DNA of 64,000 nt, from positions 66,050 through 130,049 of the forward strand of contig JBFWQA010000006.1 in NCBI GenBank assembly GCA_050249695.1. The letters run 5' to 3'. Numbering within the stretch: the stretch's first letter is position 1; each line of letters opens with the position of its first letter. This stretch comes from JACKJP01 sp050249695. GTDB taxonomy: Bacteria; Pseudomonadota; Alphaproteobacteria; Rhizobiales; Tepidamorphaceae. Both the position numbers and the translations under genes were made by a program. The notes beneath the pieces are model-generated. The model was given only the letters and a program-made list of their open reading frames with translations, made no database searches and was not told where the DNA came from. Of this stretch, positions 1-8,325 are shown one piece after another.

Positions 1-419
1 ATACGATCGTCAAGGGCGTGGATTACACCGCCCTGCCGCCAATCCTGAGCGACCCCCAGGACGCCAAACGCATTTTCGAGTGGGCGCTGACGGCGCTCGC
101 CCTGCGCAGCCGCGAGAACGAAACCCGGTTCGAAATCGAGGTACGGGTCGTCGGCGAGGAAAACGCGGAATTCATTTTCCGCGAGCCCGAAACGCCTGGA
201 AAAAAGACCGGCGACGCCGCCCTGACCGACGCCGACGCGGACGTGACGGTGCTGCTTGGCGCCATATCCAGGCTCGTCGCGCGACAAAGAGGACGCATGG
301 TCAACCCGGGGGGCGTACGCGAGGGTAACCTTGTCAGTTTCCAGTTGCCGATCGATGTCGCCGGCATGGTCATCAGCAAGGGCGAGAAGGAACGCAAGGC
401 CGCGCACAAAGCCGCCTGA
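1..419 (+). CDS. C-terminal fragment, possible degenerate histidine-kinase-type ATPase protein
   Basis: The reading frame is open to the left edge, so this is the 3' part of a longer gene; the GTG at 18 is probably internal. The visible 138 residues contain a helix-rich stretch, then an acidic linker, then a stretch (LVARQRGRMVNPGG followed by GNLVSFQLPI) that resembles the end of a GHKL/HATPase fold, where kinases normally read GGxIxVxS...GTxFxFxLP. The glycine-rich ATP lid is not evident, so any kinase relationship is weak. A basic, lysine/alanine-rich tail closes the protein. The identity is an inference from the C-terminal pattern only; a sensor kinase or an unrelated alpha/beta protein both remain possible. 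Confidence 0.35.
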   Translation, partial: TIVKGVDYTALPPILSDPQDAKRIFEWALTALALRSRENETRFEIEVRVVGEENAEFIFREPETPGKKTGDAALTDADADVTVLLGAISRLVARQRGRMVNPGGVREGNLVSFQLPIDVAGMVISKGEKERKAAHKAA

Positions 420-507
420 GCGAGCGCGGCGCCTTTTGCATCCAGTGCCAAATCACGCTATGAAGGCGCCATACTCAACCGATCGACCTCAAGGGCACCT
501 GATCCGG

Positions 508-1620
508 ATGACCGGCCTTCTGCGAGCATTTCTAGTTCTTGTCACGCTTTGTGCCGCAGTTCCCGCGCTGGCGCGGCCGGCGATCGTGATCGACGCGGAG
601 ACCGGTGAGGTTCTGCACTCGCACGAAGCCACCAGGCTCTGGTACCCGGCTTCCATCACCAAGGTGATGACCACCTATGTCGCGCTGTCCGCCGTGCGCA
701 GCGGGCGCATCTCGATGGACACCCAGCTCACCGTGTCGCAAAGGGCGCTGAACGAGCCGCCAAGCAAGACCGGCATGCCGGTCGGCTCAAGCCTGTCGCT
801 GGAACAGGCGCTGCGCATCATCATGGTCAAGTCCGCCAACGACACCGCCGTGACGATCGCGGAAGGCGTGGCCGGAAGCGTGGAAGCGTTCGTGGCGGAA
901 ATGAACCGGACCGCGAAGGCGCTGGGGCTGAACGACACCCACTACGCCAATCCGAACGGGCTGCCCGATTCCGGCCAGCTGACGACGGCGCGCGACCAGG
1001 CGCTGCTGGCGCGGGCCATCTATCGGGACTTTCCGCGTTACGCCTATCTGTTCTCGCTGGAGAGCGTGCAGATCGGCGGGCGGACTTTCCGCAACCACAA
1101 CTCGCTGATCGGCCGCTATCCCGGCGCCGACGGTCTCAAGACCGGTTTCATCTGCGATTCCGGCTTCAATCTGGTTGCCAGCGTGCGGCGCAACGGACGT
1201 CACCTGATCGGCGTGGTGTTCGGCGCGGAGAACACGAAGATCCGTGAGGATGTCATGCTGGCGTTGATCGAGTCCGGATTCGACGATACCGGCGGCGTCC
1301 TCTTCAAGATGCGCCGCGCCACGGCGGAAGCGCTTCCCAGCACCGGCAGGCCTCCGGTCGTCATGCGCGATTACGTCTGCGGTCCCAAGAAGCAGCGCAG
1401 ACCTATCAGCGCTGAGATCGCCTCATGGGGTCTCAGTGCCAGCGCGACCGCACTCGCTTCGGCCGGCGATCCGTCGCGGCAGGCGGCCGCCGGCAATGGG
1501 TCCGGAGGGGTTATCGGAACGCTTCTGTCGCGGGGCGAGGGCGACGACGATTCCGCCGTCGACAACCCGGTACGCTACGGCGCGGTGCCGATGCCGGAGC
1601 GCAATCCTCTCCGGCGCTGA
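508..1620 (+). CDS. D-alanyl-D-alanine carboxypeptidase (peptidase S11, DacF/PBP5-like)
   Basis: This periplasmic penicillin-binding protein should trim the terminal D-Ala from peptidoglycan pentapeptides. From the ATG at 508 the product has 370 residues and opens with a hydrophobic signal sequence ending in PALA (about residue 22). The three S11 active-site motifs are present: SITK with nucleophile Ser49 and Lys52, SAN near residue 110, and KTG followed by F near 212. The last 100 residues are low in hydrophobicity and proline/glycine rich, without the amphipathic anchor typical of E. coli PBP5. An in-frame ATG at 460 would add 16 residues before the signal peptide; 508 places the signal sequence at the N-terminus and is preferred. 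The family call is firm, the exact paralogue is not. Confidence 0.93.
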   Translation: MTGLLRAFLVLVTLCAAVPALARPAIVIDAETGEVLHSHEATRLWYPASITKVMTTYVALSAVRSGRISMDTQLTVSQRALNEPPSKTGMPVGSSLSLEQALRIIMVKSANDTAVTIAEGVAGSVEAFVAEMNRTAKALGLNDTHYANPNGLPDSGQLTTARDQALLARAIYRDFPRYAYLFSLESVQIGGRTFRNHNSLIGRYPGADGLKTGFICDSGFNLVASVRRNGRHLIGVVFGAENTKIREDVMLALIESGFDDTGGVLFKMRRATAEALPSTGRPPVVMRDYVCGPKKQRRPISAEIASWGLSASATALASAGDPSRQAAAGNGSGGVIGTLLSRGEGDDDSAVDNPVRYGAVPMPERNPLRR

Positions 1621-1632
1621 GGGCCGCAAACC

Positions 1633-1890
1633 CTATTTCTTCCTGATCGTGAATGAATGAATCCCGTCGCGCTCGCGATAATCGAGCAGCGCATGCCCGC
1701 CCTCGTTGCAGAAGTGCGGAAAGTCGATCCGGGCCGCCGGATCGGTGGCCTCGGCGACAAGCACCGCGCCCGACGGCAGATCTTCCATCGCCTTGCGCGT
1801 GCGCAGCACCGGGAACGGACATTTCAGCCCTCTCAGATCGAGGACGAGCGGGGGTTGTTCGGTCATTTCGGGCACCGTCGGAGAGGTCAT
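1633..1890 (-). CDS. TusA/SirA-family sulfurtransferase-like protein
   Basis: A small cytoplasmic protein of the TusA family, which hands persulfide sulfur to acceptor proteins in tRNA thiolation or molybdenum-cofactor pathways. The diagnostic N-terminal motif LDLRGLKCPFPVLRTRKAM carries the CPxP active-site cysteine, and the two-layer alpha/beta length (77-85 residues) fits. Two in-frame ATGs (1888-1890 and 1864-1866) are possible starts; neither has a good ribosome-binding site, so the N-terminus is uncertain by eight residues. The gene converges on the carboxypeptidase gene with a 12-base gap. The specific partner cannot be told from sequence, since several TusA paralogues exist. Confidence 0.85.
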   Translation of the reverse strand: MTSPTVPEMTEQPPLVLDLRGLKCPFPVLRTRKAMEDLPSGAVLVAEATDPAARIDFPHFCNEGGHALLDYRERDGIHSFTIRKK

Positions 1891-2233
1891 TGGCGCGACC
1901 CGGGGTTCAGGAACGACCGTGCAGGAAGGACCCGTCCCTTTCAAGCGTTTGCCGCGCCAAAGCGCGTGATAGCCGCCGAGCCCTGGAGGACGCCACGGAA
2001 TCTGGCCCTCGCATGGGCGGCGGCGCACTTGCGTGACGGTACCATGACGCCTTCCCTCGAACTCCGTCCTCGCGTCACGCCCTATCCCTGAAGATCGATT
2101 GCGCCGGACCTTGGCGCCGAGGGGCAGGCCGGCCCCCTCTTGCGGAAGCCCCCAATTCATCTGACACTTAACTCATGTGCCGCTGCGTGCGATCCGCAAA
2201 GAAGTTCGCTGCAGGCGGCCGGGGAGGGAATGA
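1891..2233. other. Intergenic region without a recognised gene
   Basis: This divergent gap lies between the TusA-like gene and the acyl-CoA synthetase gene and should hold both promoters. I see no RNA gene, long repeat or strong hairpin. The right end has a GGGGAGGGA ribosome-binding stretch just before the start at 2234. Short open frames here run antisense or out of frame and have no recognisable motif. Confidence 0.5.
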
Positions 2234-4033
2234 ATGAACGTATTTGAGCGCCTGAAGAGCGAATGGGTCTATCTCAACGGGGCGATCAGAATCCTTCGCA
2301 GCCTCAAGCCGGTCATGGAGAACCGGACACGGACATTTCCGGATCTGCTCGACGAACTCGCGCGCAAGCATGGTTCCCGGATCGCCCTGCTATCCCAGCA
2401 CGAGCAACTGACATACAGACAGCTTGGCGACAGGGCCAACATCTACAGCCACTGGGCCAAGGCGCAGGGTGTCGGCAAGGGCGATACCGTCGCGTTGCTG
2501 ATGTCCAACCGGCCGGAATATCTCGCCATCTGGATGGGAATCATCCGGACCGGAGGCGTCACCGCGCTGCTCAATACGCATCTGTCCGGCGCGGCGCTCG
2601 CCTATTGCATCAATATCGTGGATGCAAAACATATCATCGTCGGCGCCGACCTGTGGGATGCACTTGAAAGCGCCCTGCCGTCCGTGACGACGGGTGCGAA
2701 GATCTGGATCGACGGCGCATCGAAGCCGGGACACGAACGATTTGATCGCGTGGCCGGGGAATTTCCGACCACCCCGCTGGAGAAAGCGGATCTGCCGGCG
2801 CTGACCATCGACGACCCGGCGCTCTATATCTACACGAGCGGCACCACCGGCATGCCCAAGGCGGCCATTATCAATCACTACCGGGTGCAGGCGGTGATGA
2901 AGGGCTTCAGCGCCGTGTGCAACGCGCGGCGCGACGACAGGATTTATGTCGCGCAGCCGCTCTATCACACGGCCGGCGGCGTCCTGGCGCCGGGGATCAC
3001 GCTGATGGTGGGCGGCAGCGTCTTCATCCGCGACCGTTTTTCTGCGCGGCAGTTCTGGGACGACGTGGTCGATTACGACTGCACCATGTTCCAGTATATC
3101 GGGGAACTCTGCCGCTATCTGCTCAACTCGCCCACCCATCCCAAGGAAACCCAGCACAAGATCAGGTTGTGCGACGGCAACGGTCTGAGGCCGGATATCT
3201 GGATGGAGTTCAAGAATCGCTTCCGCATCCCGCAGATCATCGAATGGTATGCCGCCACCGAGGGCAATGTGACGATGTTCAATCTCGACGGCACGCCCGG
3301 TTCCGTCGGCCGCATTCCGAAGTGGCTCGAAAACCGGTTCATGACCAAGGTCATCAAGTTCGACATCGAGGCCGAAGTCCCGATAAGAAATGCCAGCGGC
3401 CGATGCATCGAATGTGCGCCCAACGAGGTCGGCGAAGCGATCGGCCGCATCGTGGTCGATCCCAACAAGCCGGCGCAGCGGTTCGACGGCTATGCAGACA
3501 GGAGCGCATCGGAATCGAAGATCCTGCGCGGCGCGTTCGAGGATGGCGATTCCTGGTTCCGGACGGGCGACCTGATGCGCAAGGATGCGCTGGGCTACTA
3601 TTTCTTCGTGGATCGCATCGGCGATACGTTCCGCTGGAAGGGAGAGAACGTGTCGACCCATGAAGTCGCCGAATCGATCACCATCTACCCCGGCGTCCTG
3701 GAAGCGACGGTCTATGGCGTCAAGGTGCCGGGGATGGAGGGCGCCGCCGGCATGGCGATGATCGTGCCGGACGATGAAATGGATCTCGACGGGCTGGCCG
3801 CCCACATCCAGCGGCAACTGCCGGAATATGCCCGTCCGCTTTTCCTGCGGCTATCACGTCAGATCGATGCCACAGGCACGTTCAAGCAGCGCAAGGTCGA
3901 AATCCGCAAACAGGGCTTCGATCCGTCCTACAGCAGCGATCCGCTCTATTTCGCCAATCCGGAGACGGGCAAGTTCGAACCGATCGACAAGGCACTCTAT
4001 CAGCGGATTTCCGCCGGCGAGTTCAGGCTGTGA
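2234..4033 (+). CDS. Long-chain/very-long-chain acyl-CoA synthetase (AMP-binding, FATP-like)
   Basis: The enzyme activates fatty acids to acyl-CoA through an acyl-adenylate. At 599 residues it matches the FATP/FadD6-like subgroup rather than classic FadD. The P-loop-like motif YIYTSGTTGMPKAA lies near residues 198-211, the EWYAATEG motif typical of FATP proteins near residue 338, and the FRTGDL plus RIGDTFRWKGENVS signature near residues 443-475. The start at 2234 follows a strong GGGAGG site by about six bases; an ATG four bases upstream is out of frame. The stop overlaps the GTG start of the next gene, so the two are probably translated together. Substrate chain length cannot be read from sequence. 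Confidence 0.92.
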   Translation: MNVFERLKSEWVYLNGAIRILRSLKPVMENRTRTFPDLLDELARKHGSRIALLSQHEQLTYRQLGDRANIYSHWAKAQGVGKGDTVALLMSNRPEYLAIWMGIIRTGGVTALLNTHLSGAALAYCINIVDAKHIIVGADLWDALESALPSVTTGAKIWIDGASKPGHERFDRVAGEFPTTPLEKADLPALTIDDPALYIYTSGTTGMPKAAIINHYRVQAVMKGFSAVCNARRDDRIYVAQPLYHTAGGVLAPGITLMVGGSVFIRDRFSARQFWDDVVDYDCTMFQYIGELCRYLLNSPTHPKETQHKIRLCDGNGLRPDIWMEFKNRFRIPQIIEWYAATEGNVTMFNLDGTPGSVGRIPKWLENRFMTKVIKFDIEAEVPIRNASGRCIECAPNEVGEAIGRIVVDPNKPAQRFDGYADRSASESKILRGAFEDGDSWFRTGDLMRKDALGYYFFVDRIGDTFRWKGENVSTHEVAESITIYPGVLEATVYGVKVPGMEGAAGMAMIVPDDEMDLDGLAAHIQRQLPEYARPLFLRLSRQIDATGTFKQRKVEIRKQGFDPSYSSDPLYFANPETGKFEPIDKALYQRISAGEFRL

Positions 4034-4581
4034 ACGCCGCGCTCATTCGCCCCAGGGACATTCTCGACTTCTGGTGGAGCGCGGGCGAAAGCCGCTGGTA
4101 TGTCGCCGATGCCGGGTTCGATCAGGAAATCCTGAACCGGTTCTCAGCCGCGCACGCCGCCGCCGGGCGCGGCGAACTGGACGATTGGGCCGATGACGCG
4201 GCCGGCTGCCTCGCCCTGATCATTCTGCTCGACCAGTTTTCGCGCAACATGTTCCGCAAGAAGGCGGAGGCATTCGTCCGCGATGCCAAAGCCAGGGAAC
4301 TGGCGAGGCTGGCGCTCGAGCGCGGTTACGACGTCATGTTTCCGGCGGTGGCGAGACAGTTTTTCTATCTGCCCTTCATGCATTCGGAAGATATCGACGA
4401 CCAATCGCTGTGCGTCGATCTCTTCCGCAAGCTGGGAAACCGGGAGAATTACTTCTACGCGCTCGTCCACATGGACGCGATCCGGCGTTTCGGGCGCTTC
4501 CCGCATCGCAACGAGGTGCTTGGCCGGGAGACGAGCGAGGAGGAAAGGGCCTACATGGCCTCCGGCGGGTTCTCCGCCTGA
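4030..4581 (+). CDS. DUF924 family protein
   Basis: A 183-residue, all-helical cytoplasmic protein with the DUF924 hallmarks: ILDFWWSAGESRWYV near the N-terminus, the central LALIILLDQFSRNMFR block, and FMHSEDIDDQSLCVDLF followed by RRFGRFPHRN toward the end. The family is TPR-like in fold and has no established enzymatic role that I can assign. The GTG start overlaps the TGA stop of the acyl-CoA synthetase (GTGA), which suggests a functional link to lipid activation or simple operon coupling. Convergent with the chemoreceptor gene downstream, 20 bases apart. Confidence 0.9.
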   Translation: MNAALIRPRDILDFWWSAGESRWYVADAGFDQEILNRFSAAHAAAGRGELDDWADDAAGCLALIILLDQFSRNMFRKKAEAFVRDAKARELARLALERGYDVMFPAVARQFFYLPFMHSEDIDDQSLCVDLFRKLGNRENYFYALVHMDAIRRFGRFPHRNEVLGRETSEEERAYMASGGFSA

Positions 4582-4601
4582 CGGCGCCTCGGCCGGCCGA
4601 A

Positions 4602-6752
4602 TCAGGCCGCCGAAACCTCTGCCAGGAATGTCTCGACCTCCTCGCGCAGCCGATCGGCCTGCCGTGTGAGTTCGCCGGAAACCATCGCGACATGTCCCGC
4701 CGACTGGCTGGTTTCGCCGGCCACGGTGGTGACGCCGGTAATGTTGGCCACGACTTCCCTGGTGCCGGCGGCGGCTTCCTGGACATTGCGGCTTATTTCG
4801 CCGGTGGCGGCGCCCTGTTCCTCGACGGCGGAAGCTATATTGTCGGTATAGCTATTCACCTCGCCCATGGTGCGGGCGATGCCGGCGATGGCGTCGACGG
4901 CCTCCGCCGTGGAGGACTGAATGCCGGCGATCTGCGAACCGATCTCTTCCGTCGCGCGGGCGGTCTGGCTGGCGAGGTTCTTCACTTCCGCCGCGACGAC
5001 GGCGAAGCCCTTGCCCATCTCGCCCGCACGCGCGGCCTCGATCGTGGCGTTGAGGGCGAGCAGGTTCGTCTGTTCGGCGATATCCTGAATCAGATTGACG
5101 ACATCGCCGATGCGGCGGGCCGCGCTGGCCAGGCCGGCGATCTTTTCGTTCGTCGCTTCCGTCTCGCTGCTTGCCCGCCGGACGATTCCGTTGGCCTGGG
5201 CTACCTGCCTGCTGATTTCGGCGATGGAGGCCGCCAGTTCCTCGGCGGCCGCCGCCACCGTCTGCACGTTGGCCGATGCCTGTTCGGATGCTGAAGCGGC
5301 GGCCGTCGAACGTTCCGTCGTCGTCTCGGCGATTCCCGACAGCGCGCCGGCGGTCGATTCCATCTCGCCGGTGGCATGGGCGACCTGCTCCAGCACCTTC
5401 GCGACGGAACCTCGAAAGCCGTCGATCAACTGATCGATCTTCTGCTGCCGCTCCTCCCTTGAACGCCGATCTTTCTCGGTCAGTTCCTGAAGCTTCTCCC
5501 GTTCGACCGCATTGTCCCGGAACACGGCGATGGCGCGCACCATGTCGCCGACCTCGTCCCGGCGCGTGACCTCGGCAAGATCGACGTTCGTGTCGCCCTG
5601 AGTCAGCGCGGTCATGCGCCGGGCCAAGCCCTCGAGCGGGCGCGACACCATCCAGGAAATGATGATGCCGACCACCACGATGATGATGGCAATGGCAGCC
5701 AATCCCAGAATCACCATGCTCATCCGCAGTCTATCTATCGGCGCTGCGATTTCGTCCGCCGATTGAGCGGCAACCACCGCCCAGTCGACGCCATCGATGC
5801 TCACCGGAACGATCGCGATCTGCATTTCGGTTGCGCGATAGCTGTCGATGGTTCCCCCGGAGGCCTTGCCGGCGAAGGCCTGATCCAAAAGAGGGCTGGC
5901 GATATGCGTGGCGAGGACGTCGTTGCCTTCGATAAAGGCCGAATCCACGCGCAGCCTGCCGTCCGAACCGACCAGGATCGTCTCGCCCGTAACGCCGAGG
6001 CCGCTTTTGCCGTTGAAAAGGGCAGTGATCCTATCGGTCGGCATCTGCACGGCGATGACGCCGATCTTCTCCACACCGTCGTACACCGCCGTCGCCATGA
6101 AGGAGGCGGGGGCGCCGTCGCTGGGACCGTACCGGTTGAAATCGGAAAGGTTCACGCCGGCGCCGGTGCGGGCCATGGCGGCCTTGTAGACGGCCGCCAG
6201 GTCGGAATCGCGCCATTGGCCGGTCAGGATGTTGGTGGCGAAATCCGTTTCCTTCATTACCGAATAGACGACGTTGCCGGCCCTATCGAGCAGGAGGAGA
6301 TCGTAATAGCCGCGCAACTCCAGCACGCGGCGGAACCAGGGATGCTCTCTGGCATGAATCCGGTCGTAATAGCGTGCGCTCTTACTGTCCGTGAATCCGG
6401 CGCGCTCGCCTTGCGGGAAGGGATTGTGGTCGATGAAGGTGTCCTGCAGCGCGTTCGTCGCCCCGTCGGACAGCAGCGAATAGCCGTTGCTCATTTCCTT
6501 GAGCGCCGAGACGACCGTTCCGTTGGCGGCCATGAGGAGTAGGTCTTCACTGATGATGCGCATATAGTCGCGCAGCGCATAGGCGCGCGTCTCGGCCAGA
6601 GAAAGAAGTTTCCTGTCCGCTTCTTGATGTAGGGCTTTACTGGCGGCGCGATCGGCGGGGACGGCGACCATCAGACCCAGGACCGTCGCGCCTATGACCA
6701 CGAGAAGGCGCATTTTCAGCGAGAACTTCATGTTGTTGATGATCTCGAGCAT
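4602..6752 (-). CDS. Methyl-accepting chemotaxis protein with periplasmic Cache-type sensor
   Basis: A 716-residue transmembrane chemoreceptor. The order is a short cytoplasmic start, TM1 at about 13-33, a large periplasmic region of about 310 residues with dCache-like features (for example the RIHAREHPWFRRVLE stretch), TM2 at about 345-369, a HAMP domain from about 370 (RPLEGLARRMTALTQGD), and the cytoplasmic signalling coiled coil. The highly conserved hairpin tip EQTNLLALNATIEAARAGE begins near residue 556. No C-terminal CheR-binding pentapeptide is visible; the end is ETFLAEVSAA. The ligand is unknown. A candidate CtrA box lies about 70 bases upstream of the start. No che genes are in the window, so it is an orphan receptor here. 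Confidence 0.94.
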   Translation of the reverse strand: MLEIINNMKFSLKMRLLVVIGATVLGLMVAVPADRAASKALHQEADRKLLSLAETRAYALRDYMRIISEDLLLMAANGTVVSALKEMSNGYSLLSDGATNALQDTFIDHNPFPQGERAGFTDSKSARYYDRIHAREHPWFRRVLELRGYYDLLLLDRAGNVVYSVMKETDFATNILTGQWRDSDLAAVYKAAMARTGAGVNLSDFNRYGPSDGAPASFMATAVYDGVEKIGVIAVQMPTDRITALFNGKSGLGVTGETILVGSDGRLRVDSAFIEGNDVLATHIASPLLDQAFAGKASGGTIDSYRATEMQIAIVPVSIDGVDWAVVAAQSADEIAAPIDRLRMSMVILGLAAIAIIIVVVGIIISWMVSRPLEGLARRMTALTQGDTNVDLAEVTRRDEVGDMVRAIAVFRDNAVEREKLQELTEKDRRSREERQQKIDQLIDGFRGSVAKVLEQVAHATGEMESTAGALSGIAETTTERSTAAASASEQASANVQTVAAAAEELAASIAEISRQVAQANGIVRRASSETEATNEKIAGLASAARRIGDVVNLIQDIAEQTNLLALNATIEAARAGEMGKGFAVVAAEVKNLASQTARATEEIGSQIAGIQSSTAEAVDAIAGIARTMGEVNSYTDNIASAVEEQGAATGEISRNVQEAAAGTREVVANITGVTTVAGETSQSAGHVAMVSGELTRQADRLREEVETFLAEVSAA

Positions 6753-6821
6753 GAAACGTGTCCTTGGGCGCTCAAAAGCCGCCGACGTATCCGGTCCGCA
6801 TTTTTCAATAAGCCGCAGTCA

Positions 6822-6836
6822 TTAAAGTTTCGTTAG
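6822..6836 (-). promoter_or_regulatory. Candidate CtrA-binding box upstream of the chemoreceptor gene
   Basis: The plus strand reads TTAA, seven bases, then TTAG, which matches the alphaproteobacterial CtrA full-site consensus TTAA-N7-TTAA at seven of eight fixed positions. It lies about 70 bases upstream of the chemoreceptor start and about 90 bases upstream of the flippase start. CtrA commonly controls motility and chemotaxis genes in this class, so the receptor is the likelier target. One AT-rich match in a 172-base gap can occur by chance, so this is tentative. Confidence 0.35.
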
Positions 6837-6924
6837 GCATGACGCGAAAGCGCCGGCGATCCCGGCGATTGAAGGCATTTCCTTAACGTCTCGAGGCTAG
6901 TCTCGCGGAACAGGGAAACAGGGT

Positions 6925-8325
6925 GTGTGCGTTGCGATGTCGGATACCGACGCAAGGCCGGCCGCCGGGGCCGCAAGTCCGCGCGCGCGTACAATCGCGC
7001 GCGGGATCGAAGTCGTGCGTCAGATCCTGACCGGGGGCGACGACCGTTCGATCGCGATGCGAACCGTGGCCTTCGTGTTCCTCGTTCGCGTCGCCAGCGC
7101 CGGGATCGCCTATTTTTCGCAAGTGCTGATCGCGCGATGGATCGGCGTCGCCGAATATGGCGTGTTTGTCACCGTGTGGGTGATCATCCTGCTGGTGGCG
7201 GAACTGGCGCCCTTCGGTCTGTCGACGGCGGCGCAGCGCTTTCCGCCCGATTACACGGTACGAGGGCAGTGGGATCTGTTGCGCGGCTATCTGCGCGCCA
7301 GCCGGCTGGTCGGGCTGGGCGTGGGCAGCCTGTGCGCGGTAATCGGCGCGTTCGCGATCCGGCAAATGTCCGGTGTCATCGACGCCGCCTATGTGCAGCC
7401 TCTTCTGCTGGCGTGCCTCAGCCTGCCGATCGTCGGTCTGATGACGGTGCAGGACTATATCGCGCGGACCTACAACTGGCCCGATCTCGCGCACGCGCTC
7501 CCCTATATCGTGCGCCCGCTCAGCATCCTCGCCTTCATGGGCGTCTTCGTCCTCGCCGGTTTCGGCCACAATGCCGAGACGGCCATGTATGCGCTGCTGG
7601 CGGCGCTGTGGATCTCCGGGATCATCCAGACGATCGCCCTGCAGCGCCGGCTGGCCCGGGTCGTGCCCAAGGGCGCGTACAGCTACCGCTGGATCGACTG
7701 GTTCCGGGCGTCGCTGCCGATATTCCTGATCGACGGCTTCTACGTGCTGCTGACCTCGACCGACGTTCTGGTGCTGTCGTTCTATGTCGATTCAGAAAAG
7801 ATCGGCATCTATTTCGCCGTCACGAAAACGCTCGCCCTCGTCAGCTTCATCGATTTCGCCGTCAAGGCGGCCGCCGCACACAGATTTGCCGAATACAATG
7901 CCCGCGGCGATGACGAGCGGCTGCGCGATTTCGTGCGCGATGCCATCCACTGGACGTTCTGGCCCTCGCTGGCGGCCATCGTCGGCCTGCTCGTCATCGG
8001 CAAGTTCATGCTGATGGCGTTCGGCAGCACCTATGTCGAAGGCTACCCGCTGATGTATATCCTGGCCGTCGGCCTGCTGGCGCGCGCCTCGCTCGGCCCG
8101 GTCGAGCGCCTGCTCAACATGCTCGACCATCAGGTGCCCTGCGCGGTCGCGGTGGGCAGCGCGTTCTTCGTCAATCTGGCGCTGAATCTCGTCTTCATCC
8201 CCTATTGGGGCCTGACCGGCGCGGCCATCGCGACGACCATCGCGCATATTGTCGAGGCGGTGCTCCTGTTTGCGACCGCGAGGCGCTATCTGAAGATCGA
8301 CATTTTCATGTGGAGCCCGCGATGA
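6925..8325 (+). CDS. Polysaccharide biosynthesis flippase (Wzx/MATE-like, MOP superfamily)
   Basis: A polytopic inner-membrane protein of 466 residues with 12-14 hydrophobic segments spread along its length, in the pattern of lipid-linked oligosaccharide flippases. The first core segment (AFVFLVRVASAGIAYFSQVL) and the following ARWIGVAEYGVFVTVW block are typical of the Wzx/polysaccharide synthesis family, where the latter corresponds to LG..YG in many homologues. GTG at 6925 has an AGGGA site eight bases upstream; ATG at 6937 is an alternative that gives 462 residues. Its stop overlaps the next gene as ATGA. No glycosyltransferases are adjacent, so the glycan is unknown. Confidence 0.85.
   Translation: MCVAMSDTDARPAAGAASPRARTIARGIEVVRQILTGGDDRSIAMRTVAFVFLVRVASAGIAYFSQVLIARWIGVAEYGVFVTVWVIILLVAELAPFGLSTAAQRFPPDYTVRGQWDLLRGYLRASRLVGLGVGSLCAVIGAFAIRQMSGVIDAAYVQPLLLACLSLPIVGLMTVQDYIARTYNWPDLAHALPYIVRPLSILAFMGVFVLAGFGHNAETAMYALLAALWISGIIQTIALQRRLARVVPKGAYSYRWIDWFRASLPIFLIDGFYVLLTSTDVLVLSFYVDSEKIGIYFAVTKTLALVSFIDFAVKAAAAHRFAEYNARGDDERLRDFVRDAIHWTFWPSLAAIVGLLVIGKFMLMAFGSTYVEGYPLMYILAVGLLARASLGPVERLLNMLDHQVPCAVAVGSAFFVNLALNLVFIPYWGLTGAAIATTIAHIVEAVLLFATARRYLKIDIFMWSPR

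Noticed and set aside
4580..4601. Possible terminator hairpin between the DUF924 and chemoreceptor genes
   Set aside because: CGGCC/GGCCG can pair, but the stem overlaps the end of the chemoreceptor gene and no T tract follows on either strand.
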